A stretch of 5,606 nucleotides of DNA from CAZQLE01 sp964593905 (GTDB taxonomy: Bacteria > Chloroflexota > Anaerolineae > Anaerolineales > Anaerolineaceae), in the NCBI GenBank assembly GCA_964593905.1, contig CAZQLE010000224.1, positions 1 to 5,606 on the forward strand, written 5' to 3'. Made by a program: the position numbers and the translations under genes. This document shows positions 1-4,744 of the stretch, in pieces. Under the pieces are notes generated by a model. It was not told the DNA's origin. It worked only from the letters and a program-made list of their open reading frames with translations, and did not search any database. The number at the start of each line of letters is the position of its first letter. Position 1 is the first letter of the stretch.

Positions 1-28
1 AGCATACGCAAATCTTGATTAACGCCAC

Positions 29-379
29 TTGCGCGAGCAGTTGGACCAACTGCTGGGACAGCCTTCTTTTGACCCGCACGGCGACCCCATCCCCAACCCG
101 GCCCTGCATCTACCAGGACAAACCACCACGCCGTTTAACCAGCTTTCCGCCGGAGACACGGCCATCATTCGCCGGGTGCGCAGCCAGGATGAACGCGTAT
201 TTCACCGCTTGGGTGAACTGCACCTGACCCCCGGGGTAATGGTGCGGGTGACCGCCATCCACCCGCTGGATGAGGTCGCTCACCTGGAAATTGGCGCCGA
301 TAAAACGCCCGCCGTTCTGGGGCAAACCCTGCTCGATTGTCTCGAAGTCGAAGTGCTGGATACACTCACCGATCAGTAA
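29..379 (+). CDS. C-terminal part of a DtxR/MntR-family metal-dependent repressor (5' part missing or broken)
   Basis: The readable frame ends at TAA 377-379 and encodes the second half of a DtxR-type regulator. Near its start is the family hallmark LDQLLGQPSFDPHGDPIP, the end of the metal-binding and dimerisation domain. A FeoA/SH3-like C-terminal domain follows, from about FNQLSAGDTAIIRRV through GELHLTPGVMVRV to the end. Intact relatives have an N-terminal winged helix and bind Mn or Fe to repress metal-uptake genes. Here the frame is closed by TAA at 20-22, just upstream of the first possible start (TTG 29), at the point where relatives carry the Glu-His metal ligand pair. No DNA-binding domain can therefore be read in this frame. 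The window begins only 28 bases upstream, so three cases remain open: a pseudogene, a sequencing error, or a short FeoA-type protein starting at TTG 29. No clear ribosome binding site precedes TTG 29. Family assignment is fairly sure; gene integrity is not. Confidence 0.7.
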   Translation: MREQLDQLLGQPSFDPHGDPIPNPALHLPGQTTTPFNQLSAGDTAIIRRVRSQDERVFHRLGELHLTPGVMVRVTAIHPLDEVAHLEIGADKTPAVLGQTLLDCLEVEVLDTLTDQ

Positions 380-404
380 AATCCATCTCTGGCCGGGTAA
401 GTTA

Positions 405-448
405 AACAAGATCGTCTGAATCAGCGTGCTGATTCAGACGATCTTGTT
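405..448 (+). terminator. Perfect 20-bp inverted repeat, probable terminator of the DtxR-family gene
   Basis: The arms 405-424 and 429-448 are exact reverse complements around a 4-base loop (CGTG). The repeat starts 25 bases after the stop codon at 377-379. The outer bases of the arms are AACAA and TTGTT, so the core hairpin (about 410-443) is preceded by an A-rich stretch and followed by TTGTTATT. This resembles an intrinsic terminator whose U-tract can pair back. The T-run is interrupted, and the stem is longer and more perfect than most terminators, so a repeated element or protein-binding palindrome is an alternative. It could act in either direction. Confidence 0.6.
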
Positions 449-506
449 ATTGCTGCTGTGGGGGCGGCAGACAGCGGAAATTCCAAAAATTATCCAAATC
501 ACCTAC

Positions 507-535
507 TTGACACAGAACGAATGTTCAGGTATTAT
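507..535 (+). promoter_or_regulatory. lexA promoter, sigma-70 type
   Basis: The -35 box TTGACA (507-512) is perfect. It is followed by a 17-bp spacer and the -10 box TATTAT (530-535), one mismatch from consensus. The predicted transcript starts near 541-543, leaving a leader of about 40 nt before the lexA ATG at 580. The ribosome binding site AGGAGG lies at 570-575. The near-consensus promoter suggests high intrinsic strength held down by LexA itself, since the SOS box fills the spacer. Confidence 0.88.
515..526 (+). promoter_or_regulatory. LexA operator (SOS box), Gram-positive type
   Basis: GAACGAATGTTC has the symmetric half-sites GAAC and GTTC separated by 4 bases. This is the operator class known for Bacillus-type LexA (core GAAC-N4-GTTC). 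It lies entirely between the -35 and -10 boxes of the lexA promoter, so bound LexA should exclude RNA polymerase and autoregulate the gene. That it is a real operator is inferred from its fit to the consensus and its position. Confidence 0.85.
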
Positions 536-542
536 TTTAATA

Positions 543-563
543 GTACAAAGGTTCAAGTATTAT
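543..563 (+). promoter_or_regulatory. Second, degenerate LexA box with a repeated -10-like element
   Basis: GTACAAAGGTTC (543-554) differs from the GAAC-N4-GTTC core at one base and is centred 28 bp downstream of the first box. It is followed by AAGTATTAT. The whole stretch 543-563 matches 515-535 at 17 of 21 positions, so operator plus -10 element appear as an imperfect direct repeat. The second -10-like TATTAT (558-563) has no convincing -35 at the right distance, so a second promoter is doubtful. The box lies at about +1 to +12 of the predicted transcript, where a second LexA dimer could strengthen repression. Confidence 0.6.
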
Positions 564-579
564 AAGGACAGGAGGAGAC

Positions 580-1296
580 ATGGCGCGAAAAAGTGGAGGG
601 ATTGGAGAACGGCATAAGAAAATTATGCAGTTTCTTCAGGATTTCCAGGAGAAATACCAGTACGCTCCCTCCATCCGCGAGATCGGGGAGAGTATTAATG
701 TTAATTCCACCTCGCTGGTGGATTATTACCTGCACCAGTTGGAGAACATGGGCTATATCGAGCGCGATCAACACATCTCGCGCAGCATTCGGCTGGTCAA
801 ACCCATTAACCCGGTGGCCGAAAAGATTAACAGCGCTGCTGCCCGGGTGGTAAAAGCGGTGGAAGACTTTCTGCCCGTGCCCATTTTGGGACGCATCGTT
901 GCCAGCGCGCCCATCCCGGTGCCACCTTCAGACCTGGCTTATTTTGATTATGAAAGCAGCATCGATATTGCCCGCAGCATGTTGCCCACTCGCGACGCCG
1001 ATGGTCTGTTTGCCCTCGAAGTATCGGGAGATTCGATGATCGATGCCATGATCAACGACGGCGATATTGTGGTGATGAAACGCGCCAACGATGCAGTGAA
1101 TGGCGAAATGGTGGCCGTGTGGCTGAACGACAACGACGAGACCACCCTTAAATATTTCTATAAAGAGACCAACCGCATCCGCTTGCAGCCCGCCAACCCC
1201 ACCATGGGGCCCATCTATGTGGATAACCCGGCGCAGGTGCGCATTATGGGCAAGGTGGTTATGGTCATCCGTCAGGTGCACCCGGTGGCAGTGTAA
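580..1296 (+). CDS. lexA: LexA repressor, SOS response regulator (self-cleaving serine peptidase, family S24)
   Basis: This 238-residue protein is slightly longer than the usual 200-230. Residues 1-70 form the winged-helix DNA-binding domain, with APSIREIGESINVNSTSLV around the recognition helix. Residues 71-98 are a linker. Residues 99-238 are the S24 autoprotease domain. The catalytic Ser152 lies in SGDSMIDAMINDGDIVVMK and Lys191 in TTLKYFY, the general base of the Ser-Lys dyad. The scissile pair, normally Ala-Gly, is Ala108-Ser109 in LGRIVASAP. RecA filaments on single-stranded DNA would stimulate cleavage there and release SOS genes. The ATG at 580 is supported by AGGAGG at 570-575. The gene stands alone, with its own LexA-boxed promoter and a terminator at 1331-1360, and converges on the ribosomal operon. 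Identity is very secure; self-repression is inferred from the boxes. Confidence 0.97.
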   Translation: MARKSGGIGERHKKIMQFLQDFQEKYQYAPSIREIGESINVNSTSLVDYYLHQLENMGYIERDQHISRSIRLVKPINPVAEKINSAAARVVKAVEDFLPVPILGRIVASAPIPVPPSDLAYFDYESSIDIARSMLPTRDADGLFALEVSGDSMIDAMINDGDIVVMKRANDAVNGEMVAVWLNDNDETTLKYFYKETNRIRLQPANPTMGPIYVDNPAQVRIMGKVVMVIRQVHPVAV

Positions 1297-1330
1297 GATC
1301 TTATTCGCGTTTAACCCAACCCATCCATTC

Positions 1331-1360
1331 AAGGTGGACCCTGTCCGCCTTGATTTTTTT
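1331..1360 (+). terminator. Intrinsic terminator of lexA
   Basis: The arms 1331-1339 (AAGGTGGAC) and 1343-1351 (GTCCGCCTT) pair over 9 bp, with one G-U wobble, around a 3-base loop. They are followed by GA and seven T's (1354-1360). The hairpin begins 34 bases after the lexA stop codon and is oriented to end lexA transcripts. Confidence 0.85.
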
Positions 1361-1452
1361 GTCTCCGGGCTTGCATTCCGCGGCGCGCGAGGCGCGCGTC
1401 TGCCCAAAACACAGGCTCCTGCGGGGTATCGAAGGCGCTATTGCCCCCATTC

Positions 1453-1495
1453 AAAAAAAACGGGTCCGGCAAAAACTGCCAGACCCGATTTTTTT
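1453..1495. terminator. Bidirectional terminator between lexA and the rplJL operon
   Basis: The arms 1461-1471 and 1477-1487 pair over 11 positions with a single mismatch (outer CGGGTC/GACCCG, inner GGCA/TGCC) around the loop AAAAC. Eight A's (1453-1460) flank the left side and seven T's (1489-1495) the right. Read on the minus strand, it lies 23 bases after the rplL stop and is followed by eight T's, so it ends the ribosomal operon. On the plus strand it can back up the lexA terminator and prevent antisense reading into rplL. Confidence 0.92.
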
Positions 1496-1510
1496 CGAGA
1501 TTGAGAGATC

Positions 1511-1888
1511 TTAGGCGATCTCGACCACTGCGCCAGCGGCTTCGAGCTTGGACTTGGCATCGGCGGCAGCTTCTTTGGCCACACCATTGAGAACCTTCGA
1601 GCCAGCGGTTTCGGCCATGGCTTTGGCTTCGACCAGACCCAGGTTGGTGAGCTGGCGGATGACCTTGATGGTCTCGATTTTCTTCGGGCCAGCGTCTTTG
1701 AGGACGACATCGAACTCGGTCTTTTCTTCGACAGGTTCGGCAGCGGCGGCAGGACCGGCGGCGGCGGCAACAGCTACGGGAGCGGCGGCAGAAACGCCCC
1801 ACTTCTCTTCGAGGGCCTTAACCAGTTCGGCAGCTTCAAGAACGCTCAGGGCGCTCAGTTCATCAATCAATTTTGCGATATCAGCCAT
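1511..1888 (-). CDS. rplL: Large ribosomal subunit protein bL12 (L7/L12)
   Basis: This is a 125-residue protein, of normal family length. Residues 1-31 (MADIAKLIDELSALSVLEAAEL and following) are the N-terminal dimerisation domain that binds uL10. Residues 32-53 are an Ala/Pro/Val-rich flexible hinge. Residues 54-125 are the C-terminal factor-binding domain, opening KTEFDVVLKDAG. Multiple copies form the L12 stalk, which recruits and activates EF-Tu, EF-G and other GTPases. The ATG at 1888 is chosen because AAGGAG (1898-1903) precedes it by 9 bases; an upstream ATG at 1906 would put that site inside the gene. In the factor-binding helix the sequence reads NLGLVEAKAM, with Val86 where most homologues have Lys. 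The gene is 65 nt downstream of rplJ, separated by an A+T-rich stretch that may favour the high translation this multicopy protein needs. It is last in the operon; rpoB does not follow. Confidence 0.97.
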   Translation of the reverse strand: MADIAKLIDELSALSVLEAAELVKALEEKWGVSAAAPVAVAAAAGPAAAAEPVEEKTEFDVVLKDAGPKKIETIKVIRQLTNLGLVEAKAMAETAGSKVLNGVAKEAAADAKSKLEAAGAVVEIA

Positions 1889-1953
1889 TTCAAAACTCTC
1901 CTTCAAAAATCTTTCTTTTGAGCGATTTTAATTTTTAGTAGAATACAAAATAC

Positions 1954-2490
1954 TTATCCGGCCGTGGGAGCGGCTTGTTCGGAATAAGCCTTGATAACAG
2001 CAGCAACTGAGCGCGCCGGTTCGTTGATGGTGCGAACGAGCTGCGATGCGGGGGCCATGATCGTCCCCAGCAGTTTCGCGCGCATAACAGGCAGCGGCGG
2101 AAGATCGGCCAGCGATTTGACATCGGTAGCAGAGATGGTGTGTTTGTCGAGGAAACCGCCCTTTAATTTATAGGATTCGGTTTTATCGTTCTTGACCAGG
2201 TCGCTGAAGACTTTGGCCAGCGCCGGGGCGTCATTGAAAGCAAATGCCATCAAGGTCGTACCGGTCAGCTCACCTTTGGTCGTGAATTTGGCCTGTTCCA
2301 GAGCGATATCCATGAGGGTGTTTTTCACCACATGGGCCTCACCACCAGCCTCGCGTGCTTTGGCGCGGATCGAATCGATCTCTTTCATGTTGAGCTTGCT
2401 ATATTCAATCATGAAGATTGCGCTGCTTCTGCTCAGCCACTCATTATACTGGGCTACAATTTTCTTTTTCTGATCACGTGAGAATGCCAC
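1954..2490 (-). CDS. rplJ: Large ribosomal subunit protein uL10
   Basis: The 178-residue protein has the uL10 pattern: an N-terminal rRNA-binding domain starting MAFSRDQKKKIVAQYNEWLS, the conserved AHVVKNTLMDIAL segment, the GTTLMAFAFNDAPALAKVF region, and a C-terminal helix (about 140-178) that anchors bL12 dimers. uL10 is the base of the L12 stalk on 23S rRNA and, in complex with bL12, represses its own mRNA in bacteria studied. The start is GTG at 2490, preceded by AAGGAGG (2499-2505) with 8 bases spacing. The frame stays open to an ATG at 2574, but that would translate through the attenuator hairpin and gives a non-conserved extension. The gene has its own promoter and leader, so it can be expressed separately from the upstream rplKA part. 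Confidence 0.96.
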   Translation of the reverse strand: MAFSRDQKKKIVAQYNEWLSRSSAIFMIEYSKLNMKEIDSIRAKAREAGGEAHVVKNTLMDIALEQAKFTTKGELTGTTLMAFAFNDAPALAKVFSDLVKNDKTESYKLKGGFLDKHTISATDVKSLADLPPLPVMRAKLLGTIMAPASQLVRTINEPARSVAAVIKAYSEQAAPTAG

Positions 2491-2517
2491 GTAAAGTACC
2501 TCCTTCCCTCGAGGGAT

Positions 2518-2554
2518 AAAAAAACATCTTTGCCTGAAACCCACCAGGCAAAGA
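2518..2554 (-). terminator. Attenuator terminator in the rplJ leader
   Basis: On the minus strand a 10-bp perfect stem (arms 2545-2554 and 2527-2536, core CTTTGCCTG/CAGGCAAAG) with an 8-base loop is followed by TG and seven T's (2524-2518). It ends 13 bases before the rplJ ribosome binding site, so it must be read through for rplJL to be expressed. This is the layout of a transcription attenuator. Its 5' arm can instead pair with 2592-2602 in the leader. Confidence 0.85.
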
Positions 2555-2667
2555 CATCCAGTTAACACAAACAAAATAGTTGGTTACGGATTGTCTTCAC
2601 CTCGGCAGGATATTGAGCCTTTCGGCACCAGCTTTCTACGGCGAAGGTGTTCCTTTCGGAACACGAA
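2525..2667 (-). promoter_or_regulatory. L10 leader RNA (ribosomal protein autoregulatory leader of rplJL)
   Basis: The region between the predicted start (near 2667) and the attenuator is untranslated. It has recognisable L10-leader features on the minus strand. One is a perfect 7-bp hairpin with a GAAA tetraloop (2647-2664, GTGTTCC-GAAA-GGAACAC). Another is the conserved string ATCCTGCCGAGGTGAAGAC, which I recognise from L10 leaders in other bacteria. Family knowledge: the uL10-bL12 complex binds such leaders and lowers rplJL expression. Sequence reading: AGGTGAAGACA (2602-2592) can pair over 11 positions, two of them G-U, with TGTCTTTGCCT (2556-2546), the 5' arm of the terminator. This suggests an antiterminator. 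Assignment is by eye. Confidence 0.82.
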
Positions 2668-2672
2668 TTGCT

Positions 2673-2700
2673 ATTATAACACAATCTCAGAGCCCGTCCA
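2673..2700 (-). promoter_or_regulatory. Promoter of rplJL, extended -10 type
   Basis: On the minus strand TATAAT (2678-2673) is a perfect -10 box. TG and one base precede it, giving an extended -10 (TGTTATAAT). A partial -35, TGGACG (2700-2695, 4 of 6), sits 16 bp upstream and overlaps the hairpin after rplA. Transcription would start near 2667, just before the L10 leader. It gives rplJL a supply independent of rplKA. Confidence 0.8.
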
Positions 2701-2717
2701 GTGTTGAACGGGCTCTG
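2688..2717 (-). terminator. Hairpin after rplA, possible weak terminator or processing site
   Basis: The arms 2708-2717 and 2688-2697 (CAGAGCCCGT/ACGGGCTCTG) pair perfectly over 10 bp with a 10-base loop, 18 bases after the rplA stop codon. The following minus-strand sequence GAGATTGTGTT has no real T-run, so full intrinsic termination is doubtful. Partial termination, protection of the rplKA 3' end, or RNase processing are alternatives. It overlaps the -35 of the rplJL promoter. Confidence 0.5.
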
Positions 2718-2735
2718 CTTGATTCAAGTTTGGTC

Positions 2736-3455
2736 TTACTCGGCCGCACCCAGGTTCTGAGCAAGCTGTGAATCGAGCTTGATGCCAGGACCCATGGTGG
2801 TCGACATTGTAACGCGGCGAATATAAATACCTTTGGAACCGGTCGGCTTGGCTTTTTTGATCGCATCCATCAGGGCTGCGAAGTTTTCGTACAGCGCTTC
2901 GGCGCTGAAAGAGGCCTTGCCAATGGGCACATGCAGGTTGGCCGATTTATCGAGACGGAACTCAACACGACCGGCTTTGGCTTCTTTGATCACGCGGGGC
3001 AGATCTTCGGCCGGAACAACCGTACCGGCTTTGGGGTTCGGCATCAAACCGCGGGGGCCGAGCACACGACCCAGGCGGCCAGCTTTGCCCATCATATCGG
3101 GGGTTGCAATGGCTACATCAAAATCCATGAAGCCAGCCTGAATCTTGGCGATCCATTCATCGCTGTCAGCCACATGGTCTGCGCCAGCTTCCAGTGCCTT
3201 GGCAGCACCTTCGCCCTGGGCAAAGACCAGAACGCGCACCGTTTTACCCAGACCATTCGGCAGCACGACCACGTCGCGCACCTGCTGGTCGGCCTGGCGC
3301 GGGTCGAGACCCATGCGCAGGTGAACTTCGACCGTTGAGTCAAAGCTGGTTGCAACCGTTTCTTTTGCCAGCGCCACAGCTTCTTTGGGGGCATAGAACT
3401 TCCCAAAATCCACTTTCGCGGCGGCGGCGGTGTATTTCTTACCGTGTTTTGCCAT
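2736..3455 (-). CDS. rplA: Large ribosomal subunit protein uL1
   Basis: The 239-residue protein is of family length. It carries the uL1 signature GPRGLMPNPKAGTV at residues 133-146, and the conserved end KGIYIRRVTMSTTMGPGIKLD at about 208-228. It has the usual two-domain fold: residues from both ends form domain I, which binds 23S rRNA helices 76-78, and the middle forms domain II. uL1 builds the mobile L1 stalk that moves deacylated tRNA out of the E site, and in several bacteria represses rplKA translation. Two adjacent ATGs occur at 3458 and 3455. The second is preferred because AAGGAG (3461-3466) lies 5 bases upstream of it but only 2 from the first. The frame stays open to 3503, but that extension crosses the ribosome binding site. 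It lies 54 nt after rplK. Confidence 0.97.
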   Translation of the reverse strand: MAKHGKKYTAAAAKVDFGKFYAPKEAVALAKETVATSFDSTVEVHLRMGLDPRQADQQVRDVVVLPNGLGKTVRVLVFAQGEGAAKALEAGADHVADSDEWIAKIQAGFMDFDVAIATPDMMGKAGRLGRVLGPRGLMPNPKAGTVVPAEDLPRVIKEAKAGRVEFRLDKSANLHVPIGKASFSAEALYENFAALMDAIKKAKPTGSKGIYIRRVTMSTTMGPGIKLDSQLAQNLGAAE

Positions 3456-3460
3456 CATTA

Positions 3461-3497
3461 CTCCTTGGTGGTTCTGACGGGCCAGCTTAACCAGCCC
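3461..3497 (-). promoter_or_regulatory. rplA leader element: hairpin plus repeated ribosome-binding block
   Basis: Bases 3461-3481 contain the rplA ribosome binding site and match 3943-3963, in front of rplK, at 19 of 21 positions. The first 14 positions are identical on the plus strand. Immediately upstream on the minus strand is a hairpin (3497-3479, GGGCTGG/GCTGGCCC, with G-U pairs and a small loop). The same arrangement in front of both genes suggests a shared translational control element, possibly for uL1. That role is inference. Confidence 0.4.
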
Positions 3498-3509
3498 TCC
3501 CACATATGG

Positions 3510-3935
3510 TTAGTCAACGACCTGCAAGCCCATGTTTCGGGCGGTGCCTTCGATTTGCTTCATCGCGCCATCAACATCCACCGCGTTCAGATCTTTCATC
3601 TTCACTTCGGCGATTTCGCGCACCTGGGCTTTGGTGACCTTACCCATTTTGCCCCGGCTAGATTCAGCCGCACCCTTGTCGATGCCAGCCGCTTTTTTGA
3701 GCAGCACAGCCGCGGGGGGCGATTTGAGCACAAAGGTAAAGGAACCATCAGAATAGATGGTCACTTCGGCAGGAATAATTTCGCCCATGCGATTTTGCGT
3801 GCGGGCATTGTATTCCTTGCAGAAGGCCATAATATTCAGACCATGCCCGGCGAGGGCGGGACCGATCGGGGGCGCGGGATTCGCTTTCCCGGCCGTGATC
3901 TGCAACTTCACAACAGCTTTCAGTTTCTTTGCCAC
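3510..3935 (-). CDS. rplK: Large ribosomal subunit protein uL11
   Basis: The 141-residue protein has the standard length of uL11. The N-terminal domain (1-70) begins MAKKLKAVVKLQITAGKANP and contains the Pro-rich PPIGPAL (22-28), followed by HGLNIMAFCKEYNART. The C-terminal rRNA-binding domain spans about 73-141, from SPPAAVLLKKAAG to the end. uL11 binds 23S rRNA helices 43-44 at the GTPase-associated centre beside the L12 stalk. In bacteria studied it mediates RelA activation and is the target of thiopeptide antibiotics. The start is GTG at 3935, with AAGGAG (3943-3948) 7 bases upstream. Where many homologues read GPALGQ, this one reads GPALAG (25-30), a mild variation. It lies 88 nt after nusG and is followed by rplA. 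Confidence 0.97.
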   Translation of the reverse strand: MAKKLKAVVKLQITAGKANPAPPIGPALAGHGLNIMAFCKEYNARTQNRMGEIIPAEVTIYSDGSFTFVLKSPPAAVLLKKAAGIDKGAAESSRGKMGKVTKAQVREIAEVKMKDLNAVDVDGAMKQIEGTARNMGLQVVD

Positions 3936-3942
3936 AGATTTT

Positions 3943-3979
3943 CTCCTTGGTGGTTCAAACGGGGCGCCTGGTTCAGGCG
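3943..3979 (-). promoter_or_regulatory. rplK leader element: hairpin plus repeated ribosome-binding block
   Basis: Bases 3943-3963 carry the rplK ribosome binding site and are 19/21 identical to 3461-3481 in front of rplA. Directly upstream on the minus strand, a 6-bp hairpin (3979-3974 with 3970-3965, CGCCTG/CAGGCG) closes a 3-base loop. In other bacteria uL1 represses this operon by binding near the rplK start. The structure is a candidate site, but I cannot match it base by base to a known uL1 target. Confidence 0.42.
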
Positions 3980-4000
3980 GTTCCCTTCCACAAATTTCAA

Positions 4001-4016
4001 AGTCTCAGATGAGACT
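4001..4016 (-). other. Short hairpin after nusG
   Basis: The arms 4011-4016 and 4001-4006 (AGTCTC/GAGACT) pair perfectly over 6 bp around a 4-base loop, 7 bases after the nusG stop. The following TTTGAAATTT is T-rich but interrupted. It could be a weak terminator that lowers transcription into rplK, an mRNA end-protecting structure, or part of the rplK leader fold. Confidence 0.4.
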
Positions 4017-4023
4017 GATTACA

Positions 4024-4701
4024 CTATGATTTTTCGACCTGCAAGAAATCGAGTTCCACCGGTGTTTCACGCCCAAAGAAATTGACCATCACCCGCACCT
4101 TGGTGCGTTCCATGTCAATTTCTGATACCGTACCGCGAAAGTCATTGAATGGGCCATCGACGATACGTACGCGTTCGCCCACTTTGAAGCTAACCTTGAT
4201 ATGGGGCGCTTCAGCCTCCATACGTTTGATAATCTGGTTCACTTCTTCGGGTCGCAGCGCGGTGGGTGAATTGCCCATGCCCACAAAGCCGGTTACGCCC
4301 GGGGTGTTGCGCACCACATACCACGACTCTTCGGTCAAGACCATGTTCACCAGCACATAACCGGGGAACACATGGCGCTCGACCACGCGGCGCTTGCCGT
4401 CTTTAACTTCGATTTCTTCCTGAGTCGGGATGACCACATCAAAGATCTTGTCTTTCATCCCCATCGTGTCGATGCGCTGCTCAAGATTATGCCGAACTTT
4501 ATTCTCGTATCCAGAATAGCAGTGAATCACATACCACGAACGCTGATCACTGATTTCTGCGGGATCAAAAGACGCTTCATCGGTCAGGGGTGACGGGGCA
4601 GCAGCCTTATGCGACGCATTGGAAGTCGGCCGGGATTCAACAGCAGAATTCTCCAGATCGCTCAATTTTTCTTCAGAATCGTTTTCATTCTGTGCGTGCA
4701 T
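4024..4701 (-). CDS. nusG: Transcription termination/antitermination factor NusG
   Basis: This is a 225-residue protein. Residues 54-165 are the NGN domain that binds the RNA polymerase clamp, with RSWYVIHCYSGYENKVR at its start, FPGYVLVNM (112-120) and RNTPGVTGFVG (131-141). Residues 172-225 are the KOW domain, with GERVRIVDGPFNDFRGTVSE. NusG modulates pausing and contacts Rho or ribosomal protein uS10. The first 53 residues are an acidic, Ser/Glu/Asn-rich, low-complexity extension not found in the compact 180-residue E. coli form, though such tails occur in several phyla. The ATG at 4701 has GAGGT (4710-4714) 8 bases upstream, which supports the long form. No internal start with a good binding site was seen. 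The secE-nusG pair is a near-universal arrangement; the gap to secE is 43 nt. Confidence 0.96.
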   Translation of the reverse strand: MHAQNENDSEEKLSDLENSAVESRPTSNASHKAAAPSPLTDEASFDPAEISDQRSWYVIHCYSGYENKVRHNLEQRIDTMGMKDKIFDVVIPTQEEIEVKDGKRRVVERHVFPGYVLVNMVLTEESWYVVRNTPGVTGFVGMGNSPTALRPEEVNQIIKRMEAEAPHIKVSFKVGERVRIVDGPFNDFRGTVSEIDMERTKVRVMVNFFGRETPVELDFLQVEKS

Positions 4702-4744
4702 TTCTTTTTACCTCATTCCGCTGACAAAAGCTTAAAAGAGTCGT

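Noticed and set aside
426..617. 63-codon plus-strand frame over the lexA promoter
   Set aside because: It covers the palindrome, promoter and SOS boxes and has no binding site; regulatory function explains the region better.
1384..1398. CGCGCG-AGG-CGCGCG palindrome between lexA and rplL
   Set aside because: Short, low-complexity and without a T-run; it may be a G+C-rich remnant but no function can be supported.
928..1407. 159-codon open frame on the minus strand opposite lexA
   Set aside because: His/Gly-rich translation antisense to a clear lexA, running across the lexA terminator; no family resemblance.
1329..1802. 157-codon minus-strand frame overlapping rplL
   Set aside because: Arg/Cys-rich out-of-frame reading of rplL that passes through the operon terminator.
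2491..2574. Upstream ATG extension of rplJ
   Set aside because: It would translate the attenuator hairpin and gives a non-conserved N-terminus; GTG 2490 has a strong binding site.
3444..4085. 213-codon open frame on the plus strand opposite rplA/rplK/nusG
   Set aside because: It is antisense to well-conserved ribosomal genes, has no ribosome binding site or recognisable domain, and is explained by the codon bias of the opposite strand.
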